Source: Candidatus Eisenbergiella stercorigallinarum
GTDB lineage: Bacteria; Bacillota; Clostridia; Lachnospirales; Lachnospiraceae
NCBI GenBank assembly: GCA_019120525.1
Contig: DWUW01000244.1
Span: forward strand, 1-22,471
DNA length: 22,471 bases
Direction: 5' to 3'
The number at the start of each line of letters is the position of its first letter. The stretch's first letter is position 1. Below the pieces are notes generated by a model that saw nothing but the letters and a program-made list of their open reading frames with translations, ran no database searches and had not been told where the DNA came from. Below are positions 12,846 to 20,581 of the stretch, piece by piece. A program made the translations under genes and the position numbers.

Positions 12846-13736
12846 TCAGTTTTGATCTTCCCCGCAGGAGGGGGAGGCAGGGGGCTCGCCGCAGGCGTTT
12901 TCTCCGGTCAGCAGGCCGAGAAAGTTTTCAAAGCACACGCCGTCCTGCTCCGGGATGCCGAGCCGGATGGATTCGCTGATGCAGACGCGGACGAAGGCGG
13001 CGGCTTTTTCCACGGATCGGCTGAAGGGAACGCCGTTTACCGCGTCCGCGGCGATGATGGAGGCGAAAATATCCCCGGTGCCGTGCCAGGAGTGACCCGC
13101 TGAATGGGTCCGGTTGACCCTGGTGCTCAGCCCCTCCGAGCGTTCGGAGATGAAATTGATATAGTCCTCCGCTTCCCGGAGCCCTGTGATCACCACCTTG
13201 TCCGGGCCCATGGCATGAAGCTGCCTGGCGAGCAGACAGAGCTCCTCCCTGCTCCAGCCGCTTTCCCGGAAGGGCGTGCCTGTCAGCAGACAGGCCTCCG
13301 TGATGTTCGGGGTGATGATGGCCGCGCGGGAAAGAAGGGCCTTCATGCCTTCGCAGTGCTCCGCCGTCACGGTGCGGTAGGCTTTTCCGTGATCGCCCAT
13401 CACCGGATCCAGGATGAAGGGAACGCCGGGCCAGTCCGCGAGGAATTCCCTTACGATATTGATCTGTCCGGCGCTTCCCAGAAAGCCGCAGTAGATCCCG
13501 TCGAAGCGAAAGCCCAGCTTCTTCCAGGCGGCAAGATAATCTCTCAGATACGGCGTGCAGTCATGCATGAAATGCACGGGAAAGCCGGTATGGTTGGAAA
13601 AAAGGGATGTGGGTACCGGACAGACCTGCACCCGCATGGCGCTGATGATGGGGATCGCCTCCGTGGCGGAGCAGCGTCCGAAGCCGGCGATATCGTTGAT
13701 CATTGCGATTTTTTTCGGAATGCTTATGGGATTCAT
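12846..13736 (-). CDS. pdxK: pyridoxal/pyridoxamine kinase (PdxK/PdxY family)
   Basis: This ribokinase-like enzyme phosphorylates B6 vitamers (pyridoxal, pyridoxamine, pyridoxine) with ATP to give PLP or its precursors. Readable motifs: N-terminal INDIAGFGRCS, substrate-side LDPVMGDHGKAY (109-120), ITPNITEACLLTG (141-153) and anion-hole/catalytic HGTGD (218-222) with D222 as base. The 296 residues compare with about 285 for the family, the excess being a polar C-terminal tail. The start at 13736 has AAAGGA about eight bases upstream inside a 14-bp perfect palindrome (13738-13751, GAAAGGATCCTTTC); the long upstream frame overlaps the cardiolipin synthase and is not used. The S component at 15507-16106 suggests coupling of uptake and trapping. 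The exact vitamer preference is unknown. Confidence 0.9.
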   Translation of the reverse strand: MNPISIPKKIAMINDIAGFGRCSATEAIPIISAMRVQVCPVPTSLFSNHTGFPVHFMHDCTPYLRDYLAAWKKLGFRFDGIYCGFLGSAGQINIVREFLADWPGVPFILDPVMGDHGKAYRTVTAEHCEGMKALLSRAAIITPNITEACLLTGTPFRESGWSREELCLLARQLHAMGPDKVVITGLREAEDYINFISERSEGLSTRVNRTHSAGHSWHGTGDIFASIIAADAVNGVPFSRSVEKAAAFVRVCISESIRLGIPEQDGVCFENFLGLLTGENACGEPPASPSCGEDQN

Positions 13737-13801
13737 GGAAAGGATCCTTTCTATATCCTGGGGCAAAGCTGCCGCGGCGGGGCCGGTCTGCGGGGCAGCC
13801 G

Positions 13802-15403
13802 TCACATCAGCGGCGCCACCAGCCGCAGAAGCCGTCCGCCGATCCTGGTGAGCAGCTTTTCCCGCCGGCAGAGCTGCGGCGTGATCTCCACACAGCTTTT
13901 CAGCGTCTCCTGAAAATCCTGTTCCACCTGAAGCACCGCGTCCATATGGGAGAAAAAGGCGGCGCATTCAAAATGCAGGTAAAGGCTGCGGTAGTCCATG
14001 TTGATGGTGCCAACCACTGCCTTTTCATCGTCGCTGACAAAATTTTTGGCATGGACGAAGCCGGGCGTGAACTGGAAGATGCGTACGCCCGCCTCCAGAA
14101 GCTCGGGATAGAAGGTCTTCGCCACGGCGAAGGCATAGGGCTTGTCCGGAATGCCGGGCATGAGGATCCGTACGTCCACGCCGCGTCTGGCCGCATAGGT
14201 CAGCGCGGTCACCATCTCGTTGTCCAGGATCAGGTACGGCGTAGAGATGTGCACATAGCGTTTGGCGTTGTAGATGATGTCCATGTAAACGGATTCCCCC
14301 ACATGGATGGAGTCCATGGGACTGTCCGCGTAGGGAATGACGAAGCCCTGTCCGTCCCGCGTTTCGGTCTCTCCGAAGCGGGAAAGCAGCTCTCCCAGCG
14401 GAAGCGGCTTCGGAAAGTAGGCGGAAAAATCCGAGTCCTTTTTCTTCGTATACAGGTTCCAGGACTGAAGGAACATGCAGGTAAAGCTTCTGGCCGCATC
14501 GCCTCTCAGGCGGACGGCGCTGTCCTTCCAGTAGCCGTAGCGAGGCTCCGCGTTGATGTAGGCGTCCTCCAGATTGACGCCGCCGGTAAAGGCGGTGTAA
14601 CCGTCCACCACTGTGATCTTGCGGTGGTCCCGGTTGTTCTGCACCGTAGACAGGATGGGCCGGATCTGATTGAAGGCCCGGCAGCGGATGCCGTATTTTT
14701 CCAGCGTATCCGCGTAACGCCAGGGATTGCTGAAGGAGCAGGTCCCGTCATAGAGAAAACGCACCTCCACGCCGGAGGCGGCCTTTTCCTTCAGGATCTC
14801 CAGAATGGAGGACCACATTTTCCCGTCCAGAAAGGAGAAATATTCCATGAAAATGAAGGACTGCGCCCGGCGCAGCTCCTCCAGCAGGGGGCCGTACATG
14901 TCCTCGCCGCAGGAATAATACCGGACCTGCGTATTGTCATAGACCGGGAAATGGCAGTTTTCATAAAGATAATGCGCCAGATTGGCCGTCTCCGGACTGG
15001 TTTCCCGCAGCCGGGCGCGCACCGTTTCGTCCTGCCCGGAATAGTCCTTCATTTCCTCATCCAGATTCAGAAGCAGCCGGTTGATGATCTTCGGGGTGAT
15101 CTGATATTCCAGAAAAATATAGAACAGCACGCCGAAGACGGGGAAAAGCAGGATGGGAAGCATCCAGGCAAGCTTATAGGCCGGATTCCCCTTCCGGTTG
15201 ACGATCACGATGAAGGAAAACAGAGTGAGCAGCGTAATCCCCCAGTAGGTATAGGGAAGATACCGGCGCAGCCTGCCGAACAGGACGAGAAGGACCAGGA
15301 ACTGGACGATGAGCAGCAGTACCACCACTGCGGTACGGCTGAACAGGAGCCGTTTGATCCCTTTTTTTCCGGTATTGATGAGATTGTCTGTCTGTACTGA
15401 CAT
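13802..15403 (-). CDS. cls: cardiolipin synthase (phospholipase D superfamily)
   Basis: This 533-residue enzyme condenses two phosphatidylglycerols to cardiolipin in the cytoplasmic membrane. It has two N-terminal membrane segments (about 24-43 and 53-68) plus a third hydrophobic stretch (79-98), and two PLD HKD motifs: H260-K262-D267 in DHRKITVVDG and H451-K453-D458 in VHAKNFVSDD. Length is typical for Cls. The ATG at 15403 is preferred over the one at 15412 because AAAGG stands about nine bases before it and abuts the first. The gene has its own promoter at 15470-15498 and a GC hairpin in its leader (15431-15445). The pyridoxal kinase follows 65 bp later. Its presence in a run ending with an envelope-type response regulator may be meaningful (inference). 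Confidence 0.95.
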   Translation of the reverse strand: MSVQTDNLINTGKKGIKRLLFSRTAVVVLLLIVQFLVLLVLFGRLRRYLPYTYWGITLLTLFSFIVIVNRKGNPAYKLAWMLPILLFPVFGVLFYIFLEYQITPKIINRLLLNLDEEMKDYSGQDETVRARLRETSPETANLAHYLYENCHFPVYDNTQVRYYSCGEDMYGPLLEELRRAQSFIFMEYFSFLDGKMWSSILEILKEKAASGVEVRFLYDGTCSFSNPWRYADTLEKYGIRCRAFNQIRPILSTVQNNRDHRKITVVDGYTAFTGGVNLEDAYINAEPRYGYWKDSAVRLRGDAARSFTCMFLQSWNLYTKKKDSDFSAYFPKPLPLGELLSRFGETETRDGQGFVIPYADSPMDSIHVGESVYMDIIYNAKRYVHISTPYLILDNEMVTALTYAARRGVDVRILMPGIPDKPYAFAVAKTFYPELLEAGVRIFQFTPGFVHAKNFVSDDEKAVVGTINMDYRSLYLHFECAAFFSHMDAVLQVEQDFQETLKSCVEITPQLCRREKLLTRIGGRLLRLVAPLM

Positions 15404-15430
15404 GCCGCACATCCTTTCTTCTGCCGTCCG

Positions 15431-15445
15431 CGGGGCCTGGCCCCG
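15431..15445 (-). other. GC-rich hairpin in the cls leader
   Basis: CGGGGCC and GGCCCCG are perfect inverted arms around one base, effectively a stable 5-6 bp hairpin. It lies between the cls promoter and its ribosome binding site and could influence mRNA stability or translation. No T-run follows. Confidence 0.4.
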
Positions 15446-15469
15446 GCGGATCTTTGCTGTCTATGAATG

Positions 15470-15498
15470 ATTATAGTGGAAAGAGCGGCGGTTGTCAT
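15470..15498 (-). promoter_or_regulatory. promoter of cls and the downstream run
   Basis: On the minus strand ATGACA (15493-15498) and a perfect TATAAT (15470-15475) are 17 bp apart. The -35 starts nine bases after the S-component stop. Transcription would cover cls, pdxK, the DUF4317 gene and the response regulator. Confidence 0.8.
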
Positions 15499-15506
15499 CA
15501 GGATTT

Positions 15507-16106
15507 TCAGTTTCTCCCCTCATCCTTCCCGATCTTCCAGAAGAGCCCCGTCTTCTGGAGCGCGGGCCGCAGGGCCATGTAGACCGCGACGGAGACGATG
15601 GCGGAGAGGACGGCGTTGATGGAGGTGGAAGCGATGTTCCAGGCCAGGGTGATGTCCGCGGCGGGCTTGCCCAGGATGAGCAGCTTGTAGCAATAGCCGA
15701 CCAGCGGATCCGCGACCATGTTGAAGGCCAGGCCGCCTGCGGAGGCGAGGATCGTCCACAGCAGGATCTTCTTTTTATCGGAAGTATGGGTGATATGGCC
15801 CATCCGGTGCGCGATCAGGCCGGTGATCAGGCCGATGCACAGCTTCAGGAGAAAGGTCTTGGGAGCGTAGACCACGTACACAGGATCGAACAGGTCGCCG
15901 ATGGTCATGCCGATGGCTCCGCCCGCGCCGCCGTACAGCCCACCCATGATCAGCGCGCCCAGCACGCAGACCGCATTGCCCAGATGGATGGACGTGGCGT
16001 CTCCTCCGGGCAGACTGATCTTGATCTGCAGGAAGGTGAAGACCACATAGGAAAGGGCGGCGAACACGCCCGTCATGACAAGCTTCTGAATTTTTTCATT
16101 TCTCAT
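15507..16106 (-). CDS. ECF transporter S component, probably for vitamin B6 (PdxU-like)
   Basis: This 199-residue membrane protein is the substrate-binding S component of an energy-coupling factor transporter. It has about five to six hydrophobic segments (9-28, 42-68, 75-100, 111-137 and 152-178) and the COG4720-type segment GALIMGGLYGGAGGAIGMTIGD followed by DPVYVVYAPKTF. The N-terminal helix has the AALSYVVFTF pattern that contacts the ECF T subunit. The energizing EcfA/A'/T genes are not here and would be shared from elsewhere, as in group II ECF systems. Because a pyridoxal kinase gene lies in the same leftward run, B6 vitamers are the best substrate guess; hydroxymethylpyrimidine or another vitamin is possible. 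The start at 16106 has GGAG (minus strand of 16113-16116) six bases before. Confidence 0.88.
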   Translation of the reverse strand: MRNEKIQKLVMTGVFAALSYVVFTFLQIKISLPGGDATSIHLGNAVCVLGALIMGGLYGGAGGAIGMTIGDLFDPVYVVYAPKTFLLKLCIGLITGLIAHRMGHITHTSDKKKILLWTILASAGGLAFNMVADPLVGYCYKLLILGKPAADITLAWNIASTSINAVLSAIVSVAVYMALRPALQKTGLFWKIGKDEGRN

Positions 16107-16226
16107 AATAATCTCCATTCCGGAGCGGCGCACGGGGCATGCCCTTTGGACAGACCGCATCGGGCGTCCGGCTCCTTTGTTTCGTAAAGCCTTTGGCTTC
16201 GTGAAGCCACGAGCTTCATGCATCCT

Positions 16227-16255
16227 ATTATATGCAAAAGTGGCATGACTGAAAG
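16227..16255 (-). promoter_or_regulatory. probable promoter of the S component gene
   Basis: On the minus strand a perfect TATAAT (16227-16232) is preceded by a weak -35 near 16250-16255 (CTTTCA). The transcript would have a leader of about 110 bases (16107-16220) with two short hairpins (GAAGC/GCTTC and AAGCC/GGCTT, about 16186-16216). I do not recognise it as a known riboswitch. Confidence 0.5.
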
Positions 16256-16284
16256 TACCATTTTACATATTTTTGACCATGCCA
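16241..16284. promoter_or_regulatory. inverted repeat in the divergent promoter region, possible operator
   Basis: TGGCATG (16241-16247) and CATGCCA (16278-16284) are perfect inverted copies, 30 bases apart. The left copy lies within the spacer of the leftward promoter and the right copy ends eight bases before the -35 of the marR promoter. Two half-sites so placed could bind a regulator of both directions; the MarR protein encoded next door is the obvious candidate. Confidence 0.5.
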
Positions 16285-16292
16285 GTTTAAAA

Positions 16293-16321
16293 TTGACAGA
16301 CGAAAGCCGGACTGATAAAAT
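16293..16321 (+). promoter_or_regulatory. sigma-A promoter of the marR/ABC operon
   Basis: A perfect TTGACA (16293-16298) and TAAAAT (16316-16321) are separated by 17 bp. The predicted start near 16328 leaves a short leader with GGGAGG at 16341-16346. Confidence 0.87.
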
Positions 16322-16351
16322 ATTTAACCAGATAAGTAATGGGAGGTAAAA

Positions 16352-16819
16352 ATGGACAGAAAGGAAAGCATGCGCCGGACGGTCGGCCTGATCGTAAAAA
16401 CAGAGGTGCTGTTCCACCGGCTTCTGGAACGGCAGGTTTCCCATACGGGCGTATTCCCTTCGCAGCACAGGCTGCTGATGGAGCTGGACCGGAATCCGGC
16501 CTGCGCCCAGATGGAGCTGGCGGAAAAATTCGGGGTATCCGCCGCGGCGATCACGGTTTCGTTAAAGAAGCTGGAAAAGGGAGGCTATATCGAAAGAAAG
16601 GCGGACCGGGAGGACGGCCGGGTGAATCACGTGGAGATCACGCCGAAGGGAAAGGCAGTGGTGGGGCAGAGCCTGCGGCTTTTCGAGGAGGCGGACGGGC
16701 TGCTTTTCGCGGGCTTTGGCGATGATGAGGTGGAAGCGCTGGCCGCGCTGTTAAGCCGGGCGAAGGAGAACCTGGAACGGGAGGAAGCCCGGCAGAGGGA
16801 GCCGGACGGGGGAAAATGA
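16352..16819 (+). CDS. MarR family transcription regulator
   Basis: This 155-residue dimeric regulator has the family layout: N-terminal dimerisation helices (1-45), winged helix-turn-helix (about 50-110: ELAEKFGVSAAAITVSLKKLEKGGYI, then the wing DREDGRVNHVEIT with the usual D-R pair), and a C-terminal dimerisation helix. MarR proteins typically repress their own promoter and a linked exporter until a small ligand releases them. The ATG at 16352 follows GGGAGG by five bases. It lies 91 bp before two ABC exporter genes on the same strand, so it is probably their regulator and first gene of the operon. The C-terminus is unusually rich in R and E (REEARQREPDGGK is not conserved in the family as far as I know). 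Confidence 0.92.
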   Translation: MDRKESMRRTVGLIVKTEVLFHRLLERQVSHTGVFPSQHRLLMELDRNPACAQMELAEKFGVSAAAITVSLKKLEKGGYIERKADREDGRVNHVEITPKGKAVVGQSLRLFEEADGLLFAGFGDDEVEALAALLSRAKENLEREEARQREPDGGK

Positions 16820-16910
16820 GGGGTGTGGACGCTGAAGCGGCGGGCGTACTCCGGCAGAACTGAGTTTTGTGACGTTTGATTTTTGCGATGGCTTAATCAT
16901 GGAGGAAAGA

Positions 16911-18647
16911 ATGAAACGATACTGGAAATATGCGAGGCCCTATCTTTATGCGTCCATCCTCGGGCCGATCCTGATGATCACCGAGGTGGTGGGAGAGGTG
17001 GTGCTGCCTGCGCTGATGGCGCAGATCATCAATGTGGGCGCGGCAAACCGGGATGTGGCCTATATTCTGGAAATGGGGGGAGTGATGATCCTCACCGCCC
17101 TTGTGATGATGGGCGGCGGGATCGGCGGAGCCTGGTTCGCGGCCAAGGCGTCCATCAGCTTCGGCGCGGATCTGAGAAACGACTGCTTTAAGCAGGTGCA
17201 GAAGTTTTCCTTCCGCAACATCGACAGCTTTTCCACGGGCTCTCTCGTGACCCGGCTGACCAATGATATCACGCAGGTGCAGAACCTGATCATGATGGGA
17301 CTTCGCATGATGCTGCGCGCGCCGGGCATGCTGATCGGGGCGATCATCATGGCGGCGGCCATGAACCCGGGGCTTGCGCGGATCTTTTTTGTGATCCTGC
17401 CGGTCATGGTGGTTACCATCGCGGCGATCATGCTCACCGCCTTCCCCAGATTCACCCTCATGCAGAAGAAGCTGGACCGGGTGAACTCCAACATTCAGGA
17501 GTGCCTGCAGAACGTGCGGGTGATCAAGTCCTTCGTGCGCGGGGATCATGAGGAAAAGCGCTTTCTGAAATCCAATGAAGAACTGATGGAATCCAGCCTG
17601 CGGGCCTTTAAAGTGGTCATCCTGCAGATGCCTCTGGTGGCCCTTTTCATGAATCTGACCACCCTGGCCGTGGTATGGCTGGGAGGACGGGAGGTGCTGA
17701 TCGGCGACATGCCTGTTGGAAACCTGACGGCCTTTACCACCTATATCGTGCAGGTGCTCATGTCCCTGATGATGCTCGCCATGGTATTTCTGCAGAGCTC
17801 CCGCGCCATTGCCAGCGCGAGGCGGATCAACGAGGTGCTGGATACGCGGATCGATCTGACGGACGAGGCTGCGTCGCAGAAGGAAAAGCTGGTGGAAAAG
17901 GGAAGCATCGAGTTTAAGAACGTGTCCTTCCGGTATTATAAGGACAGCCGGGAAAAGGTGCTGGACGATGTCACGCTGCGCATCGAGCCCGGACAGACCG
18001 TGGGAATCATCGGCTCCACGGGCTGCGGAAAGACCACGCTGGTATCCATGATCCCCAGGCTGTACGATGCGGATGAGGGACAGATCCTGGTGGACGGTGT
18101 GGACGTGCGGGAGTATTCCCTGAAGCATCTCAGGGAGGGCGTCGGCATGGTGCTGCAGAAAAATGTGCTGTTTTCCGGCACGGTGGAGGACAACCTGCGC
18201 TGGGGGGATGAGAACGCCTCAGAGGAGCAGGTGCGCTCGGCTGCCCGGGCCGCGCAGGCGGACGCCTTTCTGAACAGCTTCCCGGAGGGATATCAGACCT
18301 TTCTGGGGCAGGGCGGCGTGAACGTTTCCGGCGGACAGAAGCAGCGCCTGTGCATCGCCAGGGCGCTTCTGAAAAAGCCGAAGATCCTGATCCTGGACGA
18401 TTCCACCAGCGCGGTGGATACGGCGACGGAAACGAAGATCCGGGAGAGCTTTTCCACCACCTTAAAGGACACCACAAAGCTGATCATCGCCCAGCGGATC
18501 ACCTCCGTCATGGAGGCGGACCGGATCGTCGTGATGGACGAGGGAAGGATCGTGGGGCAGGGCAGCCACCGGGAGCTGATGGAGAGCTGCTCCGCCTACC
18601 GGGAAATTTATGATTCGCAGATGGACAGGGAGGTGAGCGCGTCATGA
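16911..18647 (+). CDS. ABC exporter half-transporter, degenerate-site subunit
   Basis: This 578-residue half-transporter has a six-helix exporter domain (about 1-310) and a nucleotide-binding domain (about 332-570). Walker A is GSTGCGKTT (368-376), signature VSGGQ (472-476), Walker B ILILDD (492-497). The catalytic Glu after Walker B is Asp (D497), and the H-loop His is Gln (Q528 in IIAQRI). These are the marks of the non-hydrolysing subunit in heterodimers such as BmrCD or TM287/288. The start at 16911 has GGAGG five bases upstream; the frame is open from 16869 but without a site. It overlaps the next gene at ATGA. The substrate is unknown; drugs, lipids or peptides are typical for the group. 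Confidence 0.93.
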   Translation: MKRYWKYARPYLYASILGPILMITEVVGEVVLPALMAQIINVGAANRDVAYILEMGGVMILTALVMMGGGIGGAWFAAKASISFGADLRNDCFKQVQKFSFRNIDSFSTGSLVTRLTNDITQVQNLIMMGLRMMLRAPGMLIGAIIMAAAMNPGLARIFFVILPVMVVTIAAIMLTAFPRFTLMQKKLDRVNSNIQECLQNVRVIKSFVRGDHEEKRFLKSNEELMESSLRAFKVVILQMPLVALFMNLTTLAVVWLGGREVLIGDMPVGNLTAFTTYIVQVLMSLMMLAMVFLQSSRAIASARRINEVLDTRIDLTDEAASQKEKLVEKGSIEFKNVSFRYYKDSREKVLDDVTLRIEPGQTVGIIGSTGCGKTTLVSMIPRLYDADEGQILVDGVDVREYSLKHLREGVGMVLQKNVLFSGTVEDNLRWGDENASEEQVRSAARAAQADAFLNSFPEGYQTFLGQGGVNVSGGQKQRLCIARALLKKPKILILDDSTSAVDTATETKIRESFSTTLKDTTKLIIAQRITSVMEADRIVVMDEGRIVGQGSHRELMESCSAYREIYDSQMDREVSAS

Positions 18648-20506
18648 CGGAAGAAAGAAAAGAAGCCCTGATCCGGAAATATTCCTATGCCGCGAAGCAG
18701 GCGGAGGCCCAGGGCCGCGGGCCCGGCAGAGGACGGGGCCCGGGCGGACGGGAACGGGGCGGGAAGCCGAAGGACGCTTCAAAGACGGTGCGGCGGCTTT
18801 TTTCCTATATCGAGAAGGACAGGCTGCGGCTGGCGGTGGTGTTTTCCTGCGTCATCCTCACCACCCTTTCCTCCCTGGCAGGTTCTTATATGCTCCGCCC
18901 CATCATTAACAGCCTGACCTCGGCGGAGGGCAGCGCGGAAAAGCTGTTTTCCTCGCTCCTTCGGATGGCGGCCATCTATGCGGTGGGGATCGCCGCCCAG
19001 TATTTTCAGTCCAGGATCATGATTGGCATTTCCCAGGGGGCCATTTTCCGCCTGAGAAACGACCTGTTTTCCCGGATCCAGAAGCTGCCGGTGCGGTTTT
19101 ACGATACCAACAACCACGGCGATATCATGAGCCGGTTCACCAACGACGTGGACGCGGTGGGAGAGATGCTGAACAACACGGTGGTGCAGATCATTTCCAG
19201 CTCCATCAATGTGGTCGGCACCTTCTGCCTGATGGTGTACACCAACGTGTGGCTGACCCTGATCACGGTGGCGACGGTACCGCTGATGATGTTCGCCGCG
19301 CGTGCCGTCACCATGCGCAGCCGCCGCTTTTATAAGGCGCAGCAGGCGGCTCTGGGAACGCTGAACGGCTACATCGAGGAAACGGTGACCGGCCAGAAGG
19401 TGGTCAAGGTTTTCTGCCATGAGGACATTGCCCAGGAGGAATTTTCCTGGCTGAACCAGGATCTGAAAAACAAGCAGATCAAAGCCCAGTTTTTCGGCGG
19501 CATCATGGGACCTGTCATGGGAAATCTGGGACAGGTGGGCTATTCCCTGACCGCCTGCATCGGCGGCCTGCTGTGCGTGCTGAGAGGCTTTGACATCGGG
19601 GGCCTTACCGTGTTTGTGAATTATTCCAGACAGTTCAGCCGCCCCATCAACGAGCTTTCCATGCAGATGAACACCATTTTTTCCGCCCTGGCGGGCGCGG
19701 AGCGGGTATTCGCCGTCATGGACGAAGCGCCGGAAGCGGAGGATGCGCCCGGCGCTGCGGGCCTTCCGCTCTGCAGGGGACGGGTGCGCCTGGAGCATGT
19801 GACCTTCGGTTACACCCCGGACAAGGTGGTGCTGAAGGATGTGAGCCTGTACGCGGAGCCGGGACAGAAGATCGCCTTTGTGGGCTCCACGGGGGCGGGA
19901 AAGACCACCATTACCAATCTGATCAACCGTTTTTACGATATTGATCAGGGAAGGATCACCGTGGACGACAGGGATATCCGCGACATCCGGCGGGACGATC
20001 TGCGCCGGAATATCGCCATGGTGCTGCAGGACACCCACCTTTTCACCGGAACGGTGCGGGAAAATATCCGCTACGGCAGGCTGGATGCCACGGATGAAGA
20101 GGTGGAGCAGGCGGCGAAGACGGCCAGCGCCCATTCCTTCATCATGCGGCTGGAAAAGGGGTATGATACCATGATCGAAGGGGACGGTGCGAACCTGAGC
20201 CAGGGCCAGAGACAGCTTCTCAACATTGCCCGGGCCGCCATCTCCAAAGCGCCCATCCTGATCCTGGACGAGGCTACCTCCTCCGTGGACACCCGGACGG
20301 AGAAGCACATCGAGGAGGGCATGGACCGGCTGATGGCTGAGCGCACCACGCTGGTGATCGCCCACCGTCTTTCCACGGTACGAAACGCCGACGCCATCCT
20401 GGTGCTGGAGCACGGGGAGATCATTGAGCGGGGCAATCACGAGCAGCTTCTGGCCCTGAAGGGAAGATATTACGAGCTGTATACGGGAAAGCGGGAGCTG
20501 GAGTGA
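18644..20506 (+). CDS. ABC exporter half-transporter, catalytic-site subunit
   Basis: This 620-residue partner has a G/R/P-rich cytoplasmic tail (about 22-43), a six-helix exporter domain (about 55-350) and a nucleotide-binding domain (about 378-610). Walker A is GSTGAGKTT (414-422), Walker B ILILDE with catalytic E543, and H-loop H574 in VIAHRL. Its signature is LSQGQ (518-522) rather than LSGGQ. Paired with the first subunit this makes one normal ATP site (this Walker A/B plus the partner's VSGGQ) and one degenerate site. Translation is coupled: ATG at 18644 overlaps the previous TGA, with GGGAGG inside the preceding gene. Cation-rich tails of this kind occur in other heterodimeric exporters, with no role I can assign. 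Confidence 0.94.
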   Translation: MTEERKEALIRKYSYAAKQAEAQGRGPGRGRGPGGRERGGKPKDASKTVRRLFSYIEKDRLRLAVVFSCVILTTLSSLAGSYMLRPIINSLTSAEGSAEKLFSSLLRMAAIYAVGIAAQYFQSRIMIGISQGAIFRLRNDLFSRIQKLPVRFYDTNNHGDIMSRFTNDVDAVGEMLNNTVVQIISSSINVVGTFCLMVYTNVWLTLITVATVPLMMFAARAVTMRSRRFYKAQQAALGTLNGYIEETVTGQKVVKVFCHEDIAQEEFSWLNQDLKNKQIKAQFFGGIMGPVMGNLGQVGYSLTACIGGLLCVLRGFDIGGLTVFVNYSRQFSRPINELSMQMNTIFSALAGAERVFAVMDEAPEAEDAPGAAGLPLCRGRVRLEHVTFGYTPDKVVLKDVSLYAEPGQKIAFVGSTGAGKTTITNLINRFYDIDQGRITVDDRDIRDIRRDDLRRNIAMVLQDTHLFTGTVRENIRYGRLDATDEEVEQAAKTASAHSFIMRLEKGYDTMIEGDGANLSQGQRQLLNIARAAISKAPILILDEATSSVDTRTEKHIEEGMDRLMAERTTLVIAHRLSTVRNADAILVLEHGEIIERGNHEQLLALKGRYYELYTGKRELE

Positions 20507-20539
20507 CGGACGCCAGGCTGCTTTATGGGAAATAAGAAT

Positions 20540-20559
20540 GCGGAGGCTTCGGCCTCCGC
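20540..20559 (+). other. 8-bp UUCG hairpin between the exporter and the glycosyltransferase
   Basis: GCGGAGGC and GCCTCCGC pair perfectly around TTCG, an extra-stable tetraloop. No T-run follows, so it is not a standard terminator; it may protect the upstream mRNA end or separate expression of the two genes. It lies 22 bases before the next ATG. Confidence 0.6.
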
Positions 20560-20581
20560 CTGAGGAAAGGACTGTCTGAAA

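Noticed and set aside
13703..15400. 565-codon open frame on the plus strand
   Set aside because: It is antisense to cls, which has both HKD motifs and a promoter. The plus-strand translation shows no domain and the H/G/R/D bias of a shadow frame.
16107..16220. known riboswitch in the S-component leader
   Set aside because: No recognisable core of thiamin, FMN, preQ1 or other riboswitches was seen; only two short hairpins.
16893..18128. 411-codon minus-strand frame rich in H, D and Q
   Set aside because: It is a shadow of the ABC exporter gene, with His-rich low complexity and no motif.
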